From assembly GCF_040654195.1 (NCBI RefSeq), contig NZ_JBFAHM010000005.1, positions 248,001-312,000 of the forward strand: 64,000 nt of DNA, in the 5' to 3' direction. The notes under the pieces are model-generated. The model was given only the letters and a program-made list of their open reading frames with translations, had not been told where the DNA came from and did no database searches. This DNA is from Hamadaea sp013361475 (GTDB lineage Bacteria; Actinomycetota; Actinomycetes; Mycobacteriales; Micromonosporaceae). The stretch's first letter is position 1, and every line of letters begins with the position of its first letter. The position numbers were made by a program, and so were the translations under genes. Below are positions 17,271 to 26,398 of this stretch, in pieces.

Positions 17271-19714
17271 TTGTCTAGCTCCTGCAGGATCAAGTTACAC
17301 AGGCGCTGACTGTCCTCGATGATTTGGCCGGCTTGGTCACGTGGGTGATGGGTGCCCTCGCGCACCGCTCGCAGCACATCGGCTGCCCACGGTGCGCCGA
17401 TGGTCCGGGATAGGTGTGTCATGAGCTGTCCTGCCATGCGGCTTTCGCCTAGCAAGGCCAATGCGACGCGGTTCTTCGTTGTTTGAGCTCGGATGAGTAG
17501 GTCGTCGACCTCGGCGATGCCTAAGCCCTGTAGGTGCATCCGCTGGCGCGCAACTCTCTGGCAGGCGATTTCGATCGCGTCGCGGCAGCTGCCGGCGATC
17601 GTCAATGCTGCGAAATCTGCCGGTAGCCGGTCGGACCTGGCGATTCTGCGGGCGTCGTCGAGATGCCGGGCAATCGGGTCGAGGTTGGGGATAATCTCCA
17701 CGACGCTGCCTTCGCGACGCGCGACCTCGAGCACGGAGGCGGCAAGGCCGAGGCGGCGCAATGCGTTGGATAGTCTGTCGTCGTGAGTGAACACGACCAC
17801 CTGCCGAGTTTCGGCAGTTGCGTGGAGGACTCGGGCCAGGCCATCGACCTTGGCTGGGTCCATGGCCTGCACGGGGTCGTCGATGACGATGAAACGGAAT
17901 GGACTTTCCGGGGCAGTGCTTCGAGGTAGGAACAGCGCCAAGCCAAGAGCGTGAATCTCGCCGTTACTGAGCATTGAGACGGCGCCCGCCTCGCCGTCAA
18001 TCGTCACGGTGACATCGAGTTTGCGTCTGGTAGCTCCTGAGCCGACGAACGCAATCGAGCCCAGGTCGGCGTTACTCTCATGCCGCAACTCTGCCCACAT
18101 CCGTGCGGACTGGTCGCGGAATGGAGCCAACCGAATTTCGCGCAGGCGCTCTGACTCTGCTTTCATCCAGTCGGTGGCTGCACAGAGAGCCTCGTGCATA
18201 GGTCTGTGCTGCTCGGCGGTGCTGTACAGGTCGAGTATCGTCTGGATTCGCGCGGCAACTGGCCGCCAGATGTTCTCGCGCGTAAGCAACTGGGCCGTGG
18301 CCGCATCCTTTACCGTCTGTGCCGCGCGTAGGAGCGTTGGCAGACCTTCCAGCATCGCGTCGGAAAGACGTTGTGCCTCGGTCTCCTTGGCAAGCGTCGC
18401 CCATTGCTCCCAGGCGCCCCTGAGGGCGGCTGTGGGTATGGCGCCGTTGGCGACGGCGGCGAGGTCTACGGGAGGCGGGGTGACCAGCCGGTGGGCGGCG
18501 GCCAAGGCATCCTGCATTTCCCTGCGCGCGTTGACCGCGGTCTCTGCCTGCTTTCGCAGACTGGCCACCTGCTCGTCGGTGCGTGCTCGCCAATGATCAT
18601 CTAGCCCGCCGGTGCCACAGACTGGGCAGCTGCCCATGCCGTGGCGGTCGTAGTGATCAAGTGCTGCTTCCAGCAGGCTGACGAGCTGCATGGCCTGCTC
18701 GGTATCGGTTCCCTTGACCTTATTGAGCGTTCCTTGCGCTCGGTGAAGGCGCTGGGCCGCAGCGTTGACCGCCTGTTCGTCGGGTAAGGGGAGCGTGGCC
18801 AGCCGGCCGAGGACCGAGCTGGTGGAGTGGTCCACCGTGCCGACGGGTTCGGCCAGTAGGTGCGCAAGCGCGACGGTGTCGAGGCGTTCAGCTTGCAGGA
18901 GCTTCAAGGCGGACTTGGCGCGACTGTCGTCGGCTGCTTCGAGTTCTTCTCGCAGCCGGTTGATCGTCTCGGATGGGACCGTGGCCTTCTCCGCGACAGT
19001 GTCCCGAGCCTTGGTAAGGGCCGTGAGGGCGCTAGTGATGCTTGTCAGTCCGATCACGTTGAGCATGAGGTCGAAGGGGGTGCTCGGTTTGCCGCTGACC
19101 TTTCCGAGGTCGTCGTAGGACAGGAACGGCCGGAAGCGTGTCATGGCCTCATCCCAGCGAAGCTGTTCAAGGCCACCTGCCGGTACACCGGCCCATTCGA
19201 CGGTGGACTCCGCCTGCTCGATTGCTTTCCCGGTCCACTGACGCCGGATGGTCAGGGGCCGCTCGTCCCCATCGACGAGCAGGTCGACCGTTACCTCGGG
19301 TGGTGTGCTGTTGTGAATGTTGCGCCACTGCTTGCGCCAGTCTGCTGGGCTCTCCTTGAGGCGTGCGTGCTGGCCGGTCAAGGCAACCTCGATCGCTTCG
19401 GCGAAACTAGATTTTCCGGAGCCGTTGCGTCCGGTCACCAGCGTCAATCCGGGGCCGGGTGCCAGAGTTAGGGTCTGTCTGGCTCCCACGCCGCGGAACC
19501 CAGCGACGGTAACGCTGCACAGCCAGAACTGACGCGCGGTCTGCTCAGCCGTGTCGGCGGAGTTGTCGGTTTCGATTGGCCTGTCGGGTGTGGATATTGC
19601 CTGGGCAAGGGCATCAGTTCCCATGACGGCCGCTAACGCGTAGCGTCGGGCAGCAGTTGTGAGCGCCGAGTCGTTCAGGCTGGCCTGCACGAGGTCGACG
19701 ACGGTGTCGGACAT
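17267..19714 (-). CDS. SMC/Rad50-like ATPase with zinc hook and HEPN-like C-terminus
   Basis: 815 residues. Walker A GRNGSGKS at 95-102, Q-loop region, coiled-coil arm, and CPVC at 363-366 as a Rad50-type zinc hook. A returning coiled coil is followed by the ABC signature MLSNGEIHALGLALF, Walker B IVIDDPVQAMD (Asp612-Asp613), and the switch His in VVVFTHDDRL. After about residue 650 come about 160 helical residues (SCRDAIEIACQRVARQRMHL, then VLRAVREGTHHPRDQ). R-E-G-T-H-H fits the R-x4-6-H pattern of HEPN RNases. The organisation recalls RloC-type and other defence ATPases. It is in an operon with a zinc-ribbon protein 33 bp upstream and a small helical protein downstream. Confidence 0.75.
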   Translation of the reverse strand: MSDTVVDLVQASLNDSALTTAARRYALAAVMGTDALAQAISTPDRPIETDNSADTAEQTARQFWLCSVTVAGFRGVGARQTLTLAPGPGLTLVTGRNGSGKSSFAEAIEVALTGQHARLKESPADWRKQWRNIHNSTPPEVTVDLLVDGDERPLTIRRQWTGKAIEQAESTVEWAGVPAGGLEQLRWDEAMTRFRPFLSYDDLGKVSGKPSTPFDLMLNVIGLTSITSALTALTKARDTVAEKATVPSETINRLREELEAADDSRAKSALKLLQAERLDTVALAHLLAEPVGTVDHSTSSVLGRLATLPLPDEQAVNAAAQRLHRAQGTLNKVKGTDTEQAMQLVSLLEAALDHYDRHGMGSCPVCGTGGLDDHWRARTDEQVASLRKQAETAVNARREMQDALAAAHRLVTPPPVDLAAVANGAIPTAALRGAWEQWATLAKETEAQRLSDAMLEGLPTLLRAAQTVKDAATAQLLTRENIWRPVAARIQTILDLYSTAEQHRPMHEALCAATDWMKAESERLREIRLAPFRDQSARMWAELRHESNADLGSIAFVGSGATRRKLDVTVTIDGEAGAVSMLSNGEIHALGLALFLPRSTAPESPFRFIVIDDPVQAMDPAKVDGLARVLHATAETRQVVVFTHDDRLSNALRRLGLAASVLEVARREGSVVEIIPNLDPIARHLDDARRIARSDRLPADFAALTIAGSCRDAIEIACQRVARQRMHLQGLGIAEVDDLLIRAQTTKNRVALALLGESRMAGQLMTHLSRTIGAPWAADVLRAVREGTHHPRDQAGQIIEDSQRLCNLILQELDK

Positions 19715-19747
19715 GGCTTCACCTATGTATGTGTGTGGGAGCGCAAA

Positions 19748-20842
19748 CTAGAACTTCGCACGCCACCGGTGCTTGGTACATCGCTCGCAGAGGTACAGAT
19801 TCTTGGGCCGAACGCCCTCGAGTCGTTCGACGCCCATCAGCGCCCGCGGGGCCCTGCGCTTGGCGTCGCTGCCCCATCTGCTGTGCCCGCAGTCGGGCTG
19901 CTGTAGCAGGATGTCGCCAGTCTTGGATCCACCGGTCTTAATGTAGAACCGCTCGTCGCCGGGGACTGGCGGTGTGCGGTTGGGCTCGGCGGCGGGCATG
20001 TGGTCGGGCAGCCCGAGGCTGATCAAGGCCAGGCGAGATTCGAGCAGAGCGTTCGTGATGTCGGGCTCGGCCAAGGGGATGACCTCGCCGTCAGGGCGCA
20101 TCTTCTTGAACGAATGGACCAATTCCTCCGAACCGCGGGCGCCAGCCTGCCACACAAGCAGGTACTCAGGGGGAGCCTGACTGCCCCATGCGGTCTGCAC
20201 CCTGCGCATGTGCCTTGCCGGCTCCACGATGATCTCGACTGCCAGACCCAATACCGCTCCTAGGGCCTCCACATGCTTGCGCCAGTGCGGGTTCGTCGCA
20301 TCCGCCATGCTGGATCCGCCGAGCCATACGGCCCGGGCTCCTGATTTGCGGACTGCGGCCTGGGCCTCCGGCGTCGCCTCGCGATAAATCTCCTCCAGCG
20401 CCTCAGCCATGCCATCGACTTCGCCGACAACGATTGCCGATGCGCCGACGATGGCCGGCGTGCCATGGCGGGACTTCAACGGTGCGAAGCAAATCTTGAC
20501 GATCGCTAGAACAGGTGTACTATCGAAAGTGGTCACGATGGCGGCCAAGGCGAGGCGTCGGCCGCCATGTTGGTCTGGAGTGAGCGGGATTCGGCAGGTC
20601 GCTCTGGACAAGGTAGTCCAGACGGCGTCATGCCGTTCAGTGAGGTTCGGCGAGCATGTGACCAACAGTTTCCACAGGTTGGCGAGGGATTGAGAATCGC
20701 GCGGCAGTCGCAACGAGGGAACCCCCTGCACTGCGAAGGCGATGACCTTGCCGCTCAGACTGTCGAGCATCGACTCCGGCGGGGTGGCGTCCGTATCGGC
20801 TGCTGTGATCGGATTGGCGCGGAGCGCACTCAGATCAAACAT
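19748..20842 (-). CDS. Unassigned protein with C-terminal zinc-binding motif, first gene of ATPase cassette
   Basis: 364 residues from the ATG at 20842; the longer frame start at 20890 has no ribosome-binding site, while AGGCGG precedes 20842. The body is alpha/beta: LALAAIVTTFDSTPVLAIVK, IVGASAIVVGEVDGM, ARAVWLGGSSMADATNPHWR, LAVEIIVEPARHMRRV. The last 60 residues hold C-G-H and C-E-R-C (PDCGHSRWG ... YLCERCTKHRW), a likely zinc ribbon for nucleic-acid or protein contact. It is cotranscribed with the SMC-like ATPase. No family was recognised. A plausible role is recognition subunit of the cassette. Confidence 0.65.
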   Translation of the reverse strand: MFDLSALRANPITAADTDATPPESMLDSLSGKVIAFAVQGVPSLRLPRDSQSLANLWKLLVTCSPNLTERHDAVWTTLSRATCRIPLTPDQHGGRRLALAAIVTTFDSTPVLAIVKICFAPLKSRHGTPAIVGASAIVVGEVDGMAEALEEIYREATPEAQAAVRKSGARAVWLGGSSMADATNPHWRKHVEALGAVLGLAVEIIVEPARHMRRVQTAWGSQAPPEYLLVWQAGARGSEELVHSFKKMRPDGEVIPLAEPDITNALLESRLALISLGLPDHMPAAEPNRTPPVPGDERFYIKTGGSKTGDILLQQPDCGHSRWGSDAKRRAPRALMGVERLEGVRPKNLYLCERCTKHRWRAKF

Positions 20843-21393
20843 AGCGCCGCCTGCCCATTCGGCACGGCACCATAGCATCGCTGCGCACAAACCACCTCGA
20901 CCAGCCGCTCACGACGGAGGGCCGACGCTGCACAAAGCGCGGCCGAAACTCCTCAACGTTGCGGCTGGCAGCGATCCGAGCCGACGTCCCACCTACGCGG
21001 GTCCCGTGGGATCCTGGTCGAGTCGGGCGCCGCTCGCTGCAGCGTAGGCCCATCTCACCAGAAGACGCCTGATCGGTTGGTCCAGTACACCATCCCGCAC
21101 TGACAAAAGCGGGTTGATCAATTGGACGACAGCCGGAATCAGTATGGAGTGGCGGTCCGAAGACTGCAAGTCAAAAGCCGTGTCGCGCCACCTTCACATT
21201 CTCAGACATCGCAACTGGTGCACTGCTCCTCGATCTTGAAATACATAGACAACTAAGTCGTTCTTGCGAGGATGTCGGAGTCGGGACGGCCGGTGCCGAT
21301 GACGATCGCCGAGCAGACAATGGCGCCGGGTATCGAAGCCGGGATGCAGGTTGCAACGCGGTTGGTTTGCCGCTGCGCCGCGACTCGACGGCG
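20843..21393. other. Intergenic region, no supported gene
   Basis: About 550 bp upstream of the ATPase cassette and downstream of the HTH gene at 21394. Frames here lack ribosome-binding sites and family signals. It presumably contains the cassette promoter. No palindromic operator was recognised. Confidence 0.35.
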
Positions 21394-22128
21394 TCATCTG
21401 TCCGAGTTGATTGGCGGCAGTGCGGCGACCTGTTCATCGAAGATCCAGGCGAGGTTCTCGCGAGGGTTGGCGAGCTTGCCGATGCTACGCAGATATGTCT
21501 CGACCTCAGACAGTACGTACACTGGTGCGCCGGACACCGTGCCGACCCGGGGAGGGAAGTCGGCTTTGGTCGCTAGCTGGCGTGCGTACTGGCGAGAGAA
21601 TCCGCCGAGCTCCGCGATGTCGGCGTAGCCGACCAAGGGCACTCGGTCGCCGAATGTGGCCATCGCCATGTCGCTGGCCGTTCCGATTTGCATGCGCACA
21701 GGGCGCAGCGCCGGCCCGCCGCGGGCGGCCACAACGCCAGCTGCTTGATAAGCCAGAGCGCCGACGCGGTCGAAGGCATCCACCGCGTCCCGGGCGGCAA
21801 CATCGAACGTGAAACAGCTGCGATGTGTATCTTGGCGGGCCCAACCCGACTTGGCCCCAACGTGTGTCAGCAGGTCACCCTCGCCGAACATCACTTCGGC
21901 GATCAAGCCCTCGTACTCAACTTCCACGATCCACGAACGCACGCTCCACCGCCCTACTTGTCGATGACAAGGACAATGGGTCACCCAAAGCTGTCGTCGA
22001 CAATAGCCGCGAGCGGAGGAGGTGAGTTCGACACCGATGATGGTGGTGCGGTGGCGCTGCCGCCTGAAGATGTCGACAGCGTCCATCCCAAGCCACGTCA
22101 TCGAGGTTTCGCCGCCCGATCGCCGCAA
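21394..22128 (-). CDS. AlpA/MerR-like helix-turn-helix protein
   Basis: Up to 244 residues. The C-terminal third is clear: VPLVGYADIAELGGFSRQYARQLAT followed by FPPRVGTVSGAPVYVLSEVETYLRS. This is the winged-helix arrangement of AlpA/excisionase-type DNA-binding proteins. The preceding region (WIVEVEYEGL to CFTFDVAARDAVDAFDRVGAL) is a small alpha/beta domain often found before this helix-turn-helix in actinobacteria. The N-terminal 60 residues look like non-coding translation, so a GTG start at 21942 is more likely than the ATG at 22128. It may regulate neighbouring accessory genes. Confidence 0.6.
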   Translation of the reverse strand: MRRSGGETSMTWLGMDAVDIFRRQRHRTTIIGVELTSSARGYCRRQLWVTHCPCHRQVGRWSVRSWIVEVEYEGLIAEVMFGEGDLLTHVGAKSGWARQDTHRSCFTFDVAARDAVDAFDRVGALAYQAAGVVAARGGPALRPVRMQIGTASDMAMATFGDRVPLVGYADIAELGGFSRQYARQLATKADFPPRVGTVSGAPVYVLSEVETYLRSIGKLANPRENLAWIFDEQVAALPPINSDR

Positions 22129-22187
22129 CGGTCGACCCAGGGTTCCGGCACCGAGATGCGGGTCGTGCCAGCGTGCTGAGCGTCTCG

Positions 22188-22718
22188 TTAACTCGTTGGC
22201 TCAGAGCGCTTGCGTGCGCTGCGAATCCAGCTATAGGCAGTGTGGCGGGGTACGTCGTAGTGGTCGGCGATGACAGCGGCGTTTCCCCCGGCCTGCCGCA
22301 GCACCTGGTCGAAGTCGTCGGGCACACGCCGATAAGTCCGCCCGCCGCCAGCAGATGTGACGGCGGGAGCCTTGTTCACGCGGGCCGGCGTCTGCTTCTT
22401 GCTCGCCGACTTATTGGCGCGGTTTGGCTTGTCGGTAGCCTTGCCGGCCGCCTGGCGTTCTGGCTTGCGCTCGGTGATGGGCGCTACTGGCACCGGAGCG
22501 CTCACAGGAACAGATCCGGGTAGGACGGCGGCAGCGACGGCGGCCACCAGTTGACCAAGGTCGAGCACAGGCAGGCCACTCGGGACCAGGGCGTCGTTGT
22601 CTCCTGGAGTCAACCGCAGCTCGCGGATCGTGGCAGCCGCCTCGGTGATATCCAGTCGAATCGTGGTCACGGCGAAGCCGGGGTCGTCCGGTGTAATGCT
22701 GACGGTGTACATCGTCAT
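22188..22718 (-). CDS. Helix-turn-helix protein with basic linker
   Basis: 176 residues from the ATG at 22718 (MTMYTVSITPDDPGFAVTTI); a second ATG lies two codons later. An N-terminal alpha/beta domain of about 65 residues is followed by a hydrophobic helix (LGQLVAAVAAAVLPG). Then come a Pro/Lys/Ala-rich linker (PNRANKSASKKQTPARVNKA) and a C-terminal helix-turn-helix (VLRQAGGNAAVIADHYDVPRHTAYSWIRSARK). Proteins of this layout are frequent on actinomycete integrative elements and are thought to bind DNA; their role is unknown. IS21 element 2 is inserted about 215 bp upstream of its start, possibly separating it from its promoter. Confidence 0.65.
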   Translation of the reverse strand: MTMYTVSITPDDPGFAVTTIRLDITEAAATIRELRLTPGDNDALVPSGLPVLDLGQLVAAVAAAVLPGSVPVSAPVPVAPITERKPERQAAGKATDKPNRANKSASKKQTPARVNKAPAVTSAGGGRTYRRVPDDFDQVLRQAGGNAAVIADHYDVPRHTAYSWIRSARKRSEPTS

Positions 22719-22987
22719 CGGGCAGTCCTTTGCATGGTCAGATCGCGGTCCTGGCGCGTCAACATACAACACGCGAAGATCCACTGAAGCTCCCGTATGT
22801 CATCGGCTGGACAATCCGAGCCGACCGACTCCCTGGGCCGCAATTTTGCGGCTTGTCGGCTCCCCTGAAGATGCTGCCTGGTCAGTGGATGGGCTTGCTC
22901 GGCCGCGCCATACATCACCGCTTTGACCGGCTGTCAACGCCGCTCGAATCGTGAGCTGATTTTCCGGCTGAATCGTGACCACCTTCG

Positions 22988-23776
22988 CTAGTTGTTGTTT
23001 TTGGCGTTGGTGACGCGACCGAGGTCGCGGTCTTTGAGTCGGTAGCTGTCGCCTTTGAGGCTGATGACCTCGGCGTGGTGGACGAGCCGGTCGATCATGG
23101 CTGCGGCTACGACGTCGTCGCCGAAGACCTCTCCCCAGCGGCCGAACGGTTTGTTGCTGGTGACGATGAGCGAGGCTCGTTCGTAGCGGTTGGACACCAG
23201 CTGGAAGAACAGGTTCGCGGCTTCGGCTTCGAACGGGATGTAGCCGACTTCGTCGACGATGAGCAGCGGGATGCGGGCGAGTTTGATCAGCTCGTCCTGC
23301 AGGCGGCCGGCCTGGTGAGCTTCGGCCAGCCGGGACACCCACTGCGATGCGGTGGCGAACGCGACGCGGTGTCCAGCTTGGCAGGCGCGAATACCCAGCC
23401 CGGTCGCCAGGTGGGTCTTGCCGGTGCCGGGCGGGCCGAGGAAGATCACGTTCTCTTTCGCGACGACGAAGTCGAGGGTGCCCAGGTGCGCGATCACCTT
23501 GCGGTCAGCCGACCGCTGATGGTCGAAGTCGAACTCTTCGAGGGATTTGCGGGCGGGGAACCGGGCGGCTCGGATGCGGCCTTCACCGCCGTGGGACTCG
23601 CGGGCGGCGACCTCCCGCTGAAGGCAGGCGGCCAGGAACTCCTCGTGGCTCCAGGATTCTGCCGTGGCCCGCTCGACCAGGCGGGGAACAGCGGCGGCCA
23701 GCGATGGTGCTTTCAACGCCCGGGTGAGGAACGCCAGCTCTGAGGTCACATCACGATGGGCTTTGGCAGCCATCAC
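22988..23776 (-). CDS. istB: IS21-family helper ATPase IstB (second element)
   Basis: 262 residues. Walker A GPPGTGKTHLATGLG, Walker B LLIVDEVGYIPFE, sensor LIVTSNKPFGRWGEVF, and a C-terminal GDSYRLKDRDLG typical of IstB proteins. An N-terminal helical region (LAFLTRALKAPSLAAAVPRL) precedes the AAA+ core. It overlaps the istA stop by 4 bases. It is full length; it could act in trans for related elements even though its own transposase is broken. Confidence 0.93.
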   Translation of the reverse strand: MMAAKAHRDVTSELAFLTRALKAPSLAAAVPRLVERATAESWSHEEFLAACLQREVAARESHGGEGRIRAARFPARKSLEEFDFDHQRSADRKVIAHLGTLDFVVAKENVIFLGPPGTGKTHLATGLGIRACQAGHRVAFATASQWVSRLAEAHQAGRLQDELIKLARIPLLIVDEVGYIPFEAEAANLFFQLVSNRYERASLIVTSNKPFGRWGEVFGDDVVAAAMIDRLVHHAEVISLKGDSYRLKDRDLGRVTNAKNNN

Positions 23777-25025
23777 GCCACCGCCTGCAGATCGTGGGTG
23801 CCGAAGATGCGGTCGTAGTCGGTCAGGTCCCGATACTGCACAGCTGTCTGTTCGCCCGGTTCGGTGTTGATGTGCTGGCGCAGGATCGCCGCGGCGGTGC
23901 GATGGCCGGGGTCGGTGATGGTCTGGTGTTTGGCCCAGCAGCGCTCATGTCGGGCCACCGGGGCGCCGGCTGCGGTGACGGTCACCTGCTCGAGGTCGGC
24001 GGTGACGTCGACCCGGCGGCCGATCACCGACGGGTGCACCGAGTAGTCGTTGGCGTCCAGCCGGACATAGTGATCGCGGCCCAGCCGGGTGCAGGTTCGC
24101 CACCCGACCGCAGGCGCGACCGGTGGCAGGTCCAGCATCGCGGCCAGATCCGCCGGCCACCGGTCGACTGGACGGCAGCCGATGCGCCGGTGCTGACGCT
24201 GGTTGGCCCGCTGCAGCCAGGTGTCGAGCTGGCTGTTGAAGTCCGCAGGCGAGGTGAACGCCCGACCTGGCAGGAACGAGGTTTCCAGATAGCCGTTGGC
24301 CCGCTCGACGAGGCCTTTGGCTTCCGGGTCACGGGGCCGGCACTGCACCACGCGGATGCCCAAACTGCCACGGAAGGCGTTCATGTCCTGCGTCAGCACA
24401 GGCCGTCCCTCACGCCACTTGCCGACGGCCGATTCGTTGTCCCACACCAAAACGCGTGGAACTTTGCCCCATCCGGACAGCAGCCGCCAGTGCCCGGCCA
24501 GCAGATCGGCTGCCTGCCGGGTCGGGATCATCACCGCGGCGATGATCCGCGAGTAGCCGGTCACCATCACCAGTACCGGTGGCCGCCCGAGCTGACCGAA
24601 GCCCAACGGCACATCCACCGGCGGGAACCACAGATCACACTGCGCCAGCCCGCCAGGCTCGTACTGGGTCCGCGACGCTGGGTCGACCGGCCGATACAAC
24701 GGCCGCAACTGCGCGATCCGATCGAACAGCACCGTCTTGCCGCGCGTCCAGCCGATCCGCTCCATGATCACCGTCGATGGCAGGTCCGGATGCTGCTGCA
24801 GCAACGACCGGATCTGCGGCTCGACCGGATCCACGATCGACGCGGCCGGTTTGCGCTGATATCGAGGTGGCTCAACCGATGCCACCGCCTTACGCACCGT
24901 GTTCCGTGAGATCCCAACCGGCGAGCGATCGCCTTGATCGGCAAACCCTCAGACCGGTGCAACCGGCGAATCTCCGCCCAGTCCTCCACGCTCAACACCT
25001 CCTCATGCTCGCGAGAAGGGGTCAC
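23773..25025 (-). pseudogene. istA: IstA transposase inactivated by a one-base frameshift
   Basis: The N-terminus reads from GTG 25025: VLSVEDWAEIRRLHRSEGLP, IKAIARRLG. It then leaves frame near 24913. The other frame resumes immediately with TVRKAVASVEPPRYQRKPAA and runs to the stop at 23773 through the DDE core (QCDLWFPPVDVPLGF, VLVWDNESAVG, GLVERANGYLETSFLPGR) and a C-terminal domain. The local sequence TTGGGATCTC in place of an expected TTGGGCATCTC points to a single-base deletion in the helix-turn-helix. All catalytic acids survive downstream, but no intact protein would be made without recoding or reinitiation at 24897. Confidence 0.8.
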
Positions 25026-25358
25026 TTTTCAACCGGAACCCAACAGGGGTCATTTTTCAACCGGCGCCGACACCGGCTCGCGGCAAGATTCTGCCGAGCC
25101 TGCCCCGGTTGGCGGGGGACTCCTATGTAGGACCATGGATGCGACATGCGACATGCGACCGTGACAGCCGACAGCCCGCATGAACGCGGTGCCCGCAAGC
25201 TGCGGGCTAGCGTCAATGGGCGTAGTAGGTTCCGCATGTGATCTGCGGCTGGCGGTCGCCGTTAGCGGCGGTACGCGGCGTTGATGCGCTGTGGACACCC
25301 GCGTGGACCGGGCCGAGTTGTGTTCGCTGCCAACGCTTGGTCGCGGTCGTACGCTGCG

Positions 25359-26300
25359 ATGGTGAGTTTGACGTCTCTTCTTGAGGACGACCGGCATGCC
25401 TCGGCAGTTTGGCTGAGACGACAGCTGGCGGGGACCGCCGGTCTTCGTGCGATGTACCGGCGGGCTCTGCCTACCTGGCGGGTGCATCGACCTGTTCTTC
25501 CGGCATCGAGCACTGTCGGTTGGGACGTTCTTGGAATGGCGATCGATCTCCGCATTCGGTCGGCCTTCACCGTCAGCCGGGTCCCTTCCTCGGTGCACCT
25601 GGGCATTCGGACGGCAGGCGTACTGCTGGGACGCGGTATCGAGCAGCTCGGACGGGCGCTTGAAGCCGAGTTCCTCGCGTTGACCGAAGATCAGGGATCG
25701 AGCGTCCGCGGGAGATCGTGGACGTTGCCCACCGGGGTTGAGTCGCGTCTCGACCGGATGTGCGTCGCTCTTTCCTGGTACGAGCGAACCTATCGCGACG
25801 GATGTGTGATGGCGGCGTCCCCGCTGCGTGATCCTGCGCTGTGCCAGGTGGGCGATTTGCTGCGGGTGGTTCCCGATGAGGCAGTGCGTGACCTGCAGGT
25901 CCAGGTTCGGCTTGCCGAGCGGGCATTGGGCGACCTGCGCGACGACGTCGCGCAGCAGGACTGCGTAAGTGGCCCGGAGTTCGCCGGGTCGTCCGATGTC
26001 GGGGGTGCCGACGGTGATCTTCTCGTGGGCGATGTGCTCTTGGAAATGAAGGCTTCGTCCCGTCCGGACTTCCTCAGCGACCAGGCAATCTGGCAGCTCG
26101 CCGGCTATGCCCTGCTGGACTATGACGACGATCTAGGCATTCGATCAGTTGCGCTGTATCAGACACGGCTGGGCTGGTGCATTCGATGGCCTATCGAGCA
26201 ATTCTTTCACACGCTCGCGCGTCAGCAAGTGAGTGATTTGCGAGCGGGCTTCCGGCGCCAGCTCCAATGTGAGCGCGACGCGAGGGGCTCCGCCGTGTGA
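25359..26300 (+). CDS. PD-(D/E)XK nuclease-like protein, first gene of pPIWI-RE island
   Basis: 313 residues from ATG 25359 (MVSLTSLLEDD). The N-terminal 190 residues are helical with Arg/Trp-rich segments (VWLRRQLAGTAGLRAMYRRA). The C-terminal part has GGADGDLLVGDVLLEMKASS, giving Asp220 - Glu229-x-Lys231. This is the D-(E/D)xK core of restriction-like nucleases, followed by IWQLAGYALLDYDDDLGI. It lies 98 bp upstream of the next gene in the same direction. Proteins of this shape are common in actinobacteria and not all are nucleases. Grouping it with the PIWI-RE operon rests on position; it could be an independent neighbour. Confidence 0.65.
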   Translation: MVSLTSLLEDDRHASAVWLRRQLAGTAGLRAMYRRALPTWRVHRPVLPASSTVGWDVLGMAIDLRIRSAFTVSRVPSSVHLGIRTAGVLLGRGIEQLGRALEAEFLALTEDQGSSVRGRSWTLPTGVESRLDRMCVALSWYERTYRDGCVMAASPLRDPALCQVGDLLRVVPDEAVRDLQVQVRLAERALGDLRDDVAQQDCVSGPEFAGSSDVGGADGDLLVGDVLLEMKASSRPDFLSDQAIWQLAGYALLDYDDDLGIRSVALYQTRLGWCIRWPIEQFFHTLARQQVSDLRAGFRRQLQCERDARGSAV

Positions 26301-26398
26301 ATTTCGGATGACTCGATTCGAGGGTGACCGCGATTTTGTCGGGGGGTGTTGCTAGCTTCCGAGGTCGGCTCAGTCGTATTCGAACGGAGTACATCGGA

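Larger units (their letters stand above)
22932..25072 (-). mobile_element. IS21-family element with intact ends but frameshifted istA (2141 bp)
   Basis: The left end TGTCAACGCCG starts at 22932; the right end, inverted, is TGTCGGCGCCG ending at 25072. It is flanked by a 5-bp duplication, CCGGC, at 22927-22931 and 25073-25077. Repeated sub-terminal motifs are visible: cacttttcaaccgg and catttttcaaccgg at the right end, gaatcgtga twice at the left. These fit IS21 transposase binding sites. It contains istB (open) and istA (one-base deletion). It is a different subgroup from the element at 11682, with shorter proteins and different ends. Confidence 0.88.

Noticed and set aside
21054..21200. Possible tRNA-like sequence upstream of the HTH gene
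   Set aside because: A short stretch looked like an anticodon arm but no acceptor stem or GTTCGA loop could be paired.
23794..24909. Plus-strand 371-codon frame opposite istA of the second IS21 element
   Set aside because: Antisense shadow; the catalytic IstA core is on the minus strand.
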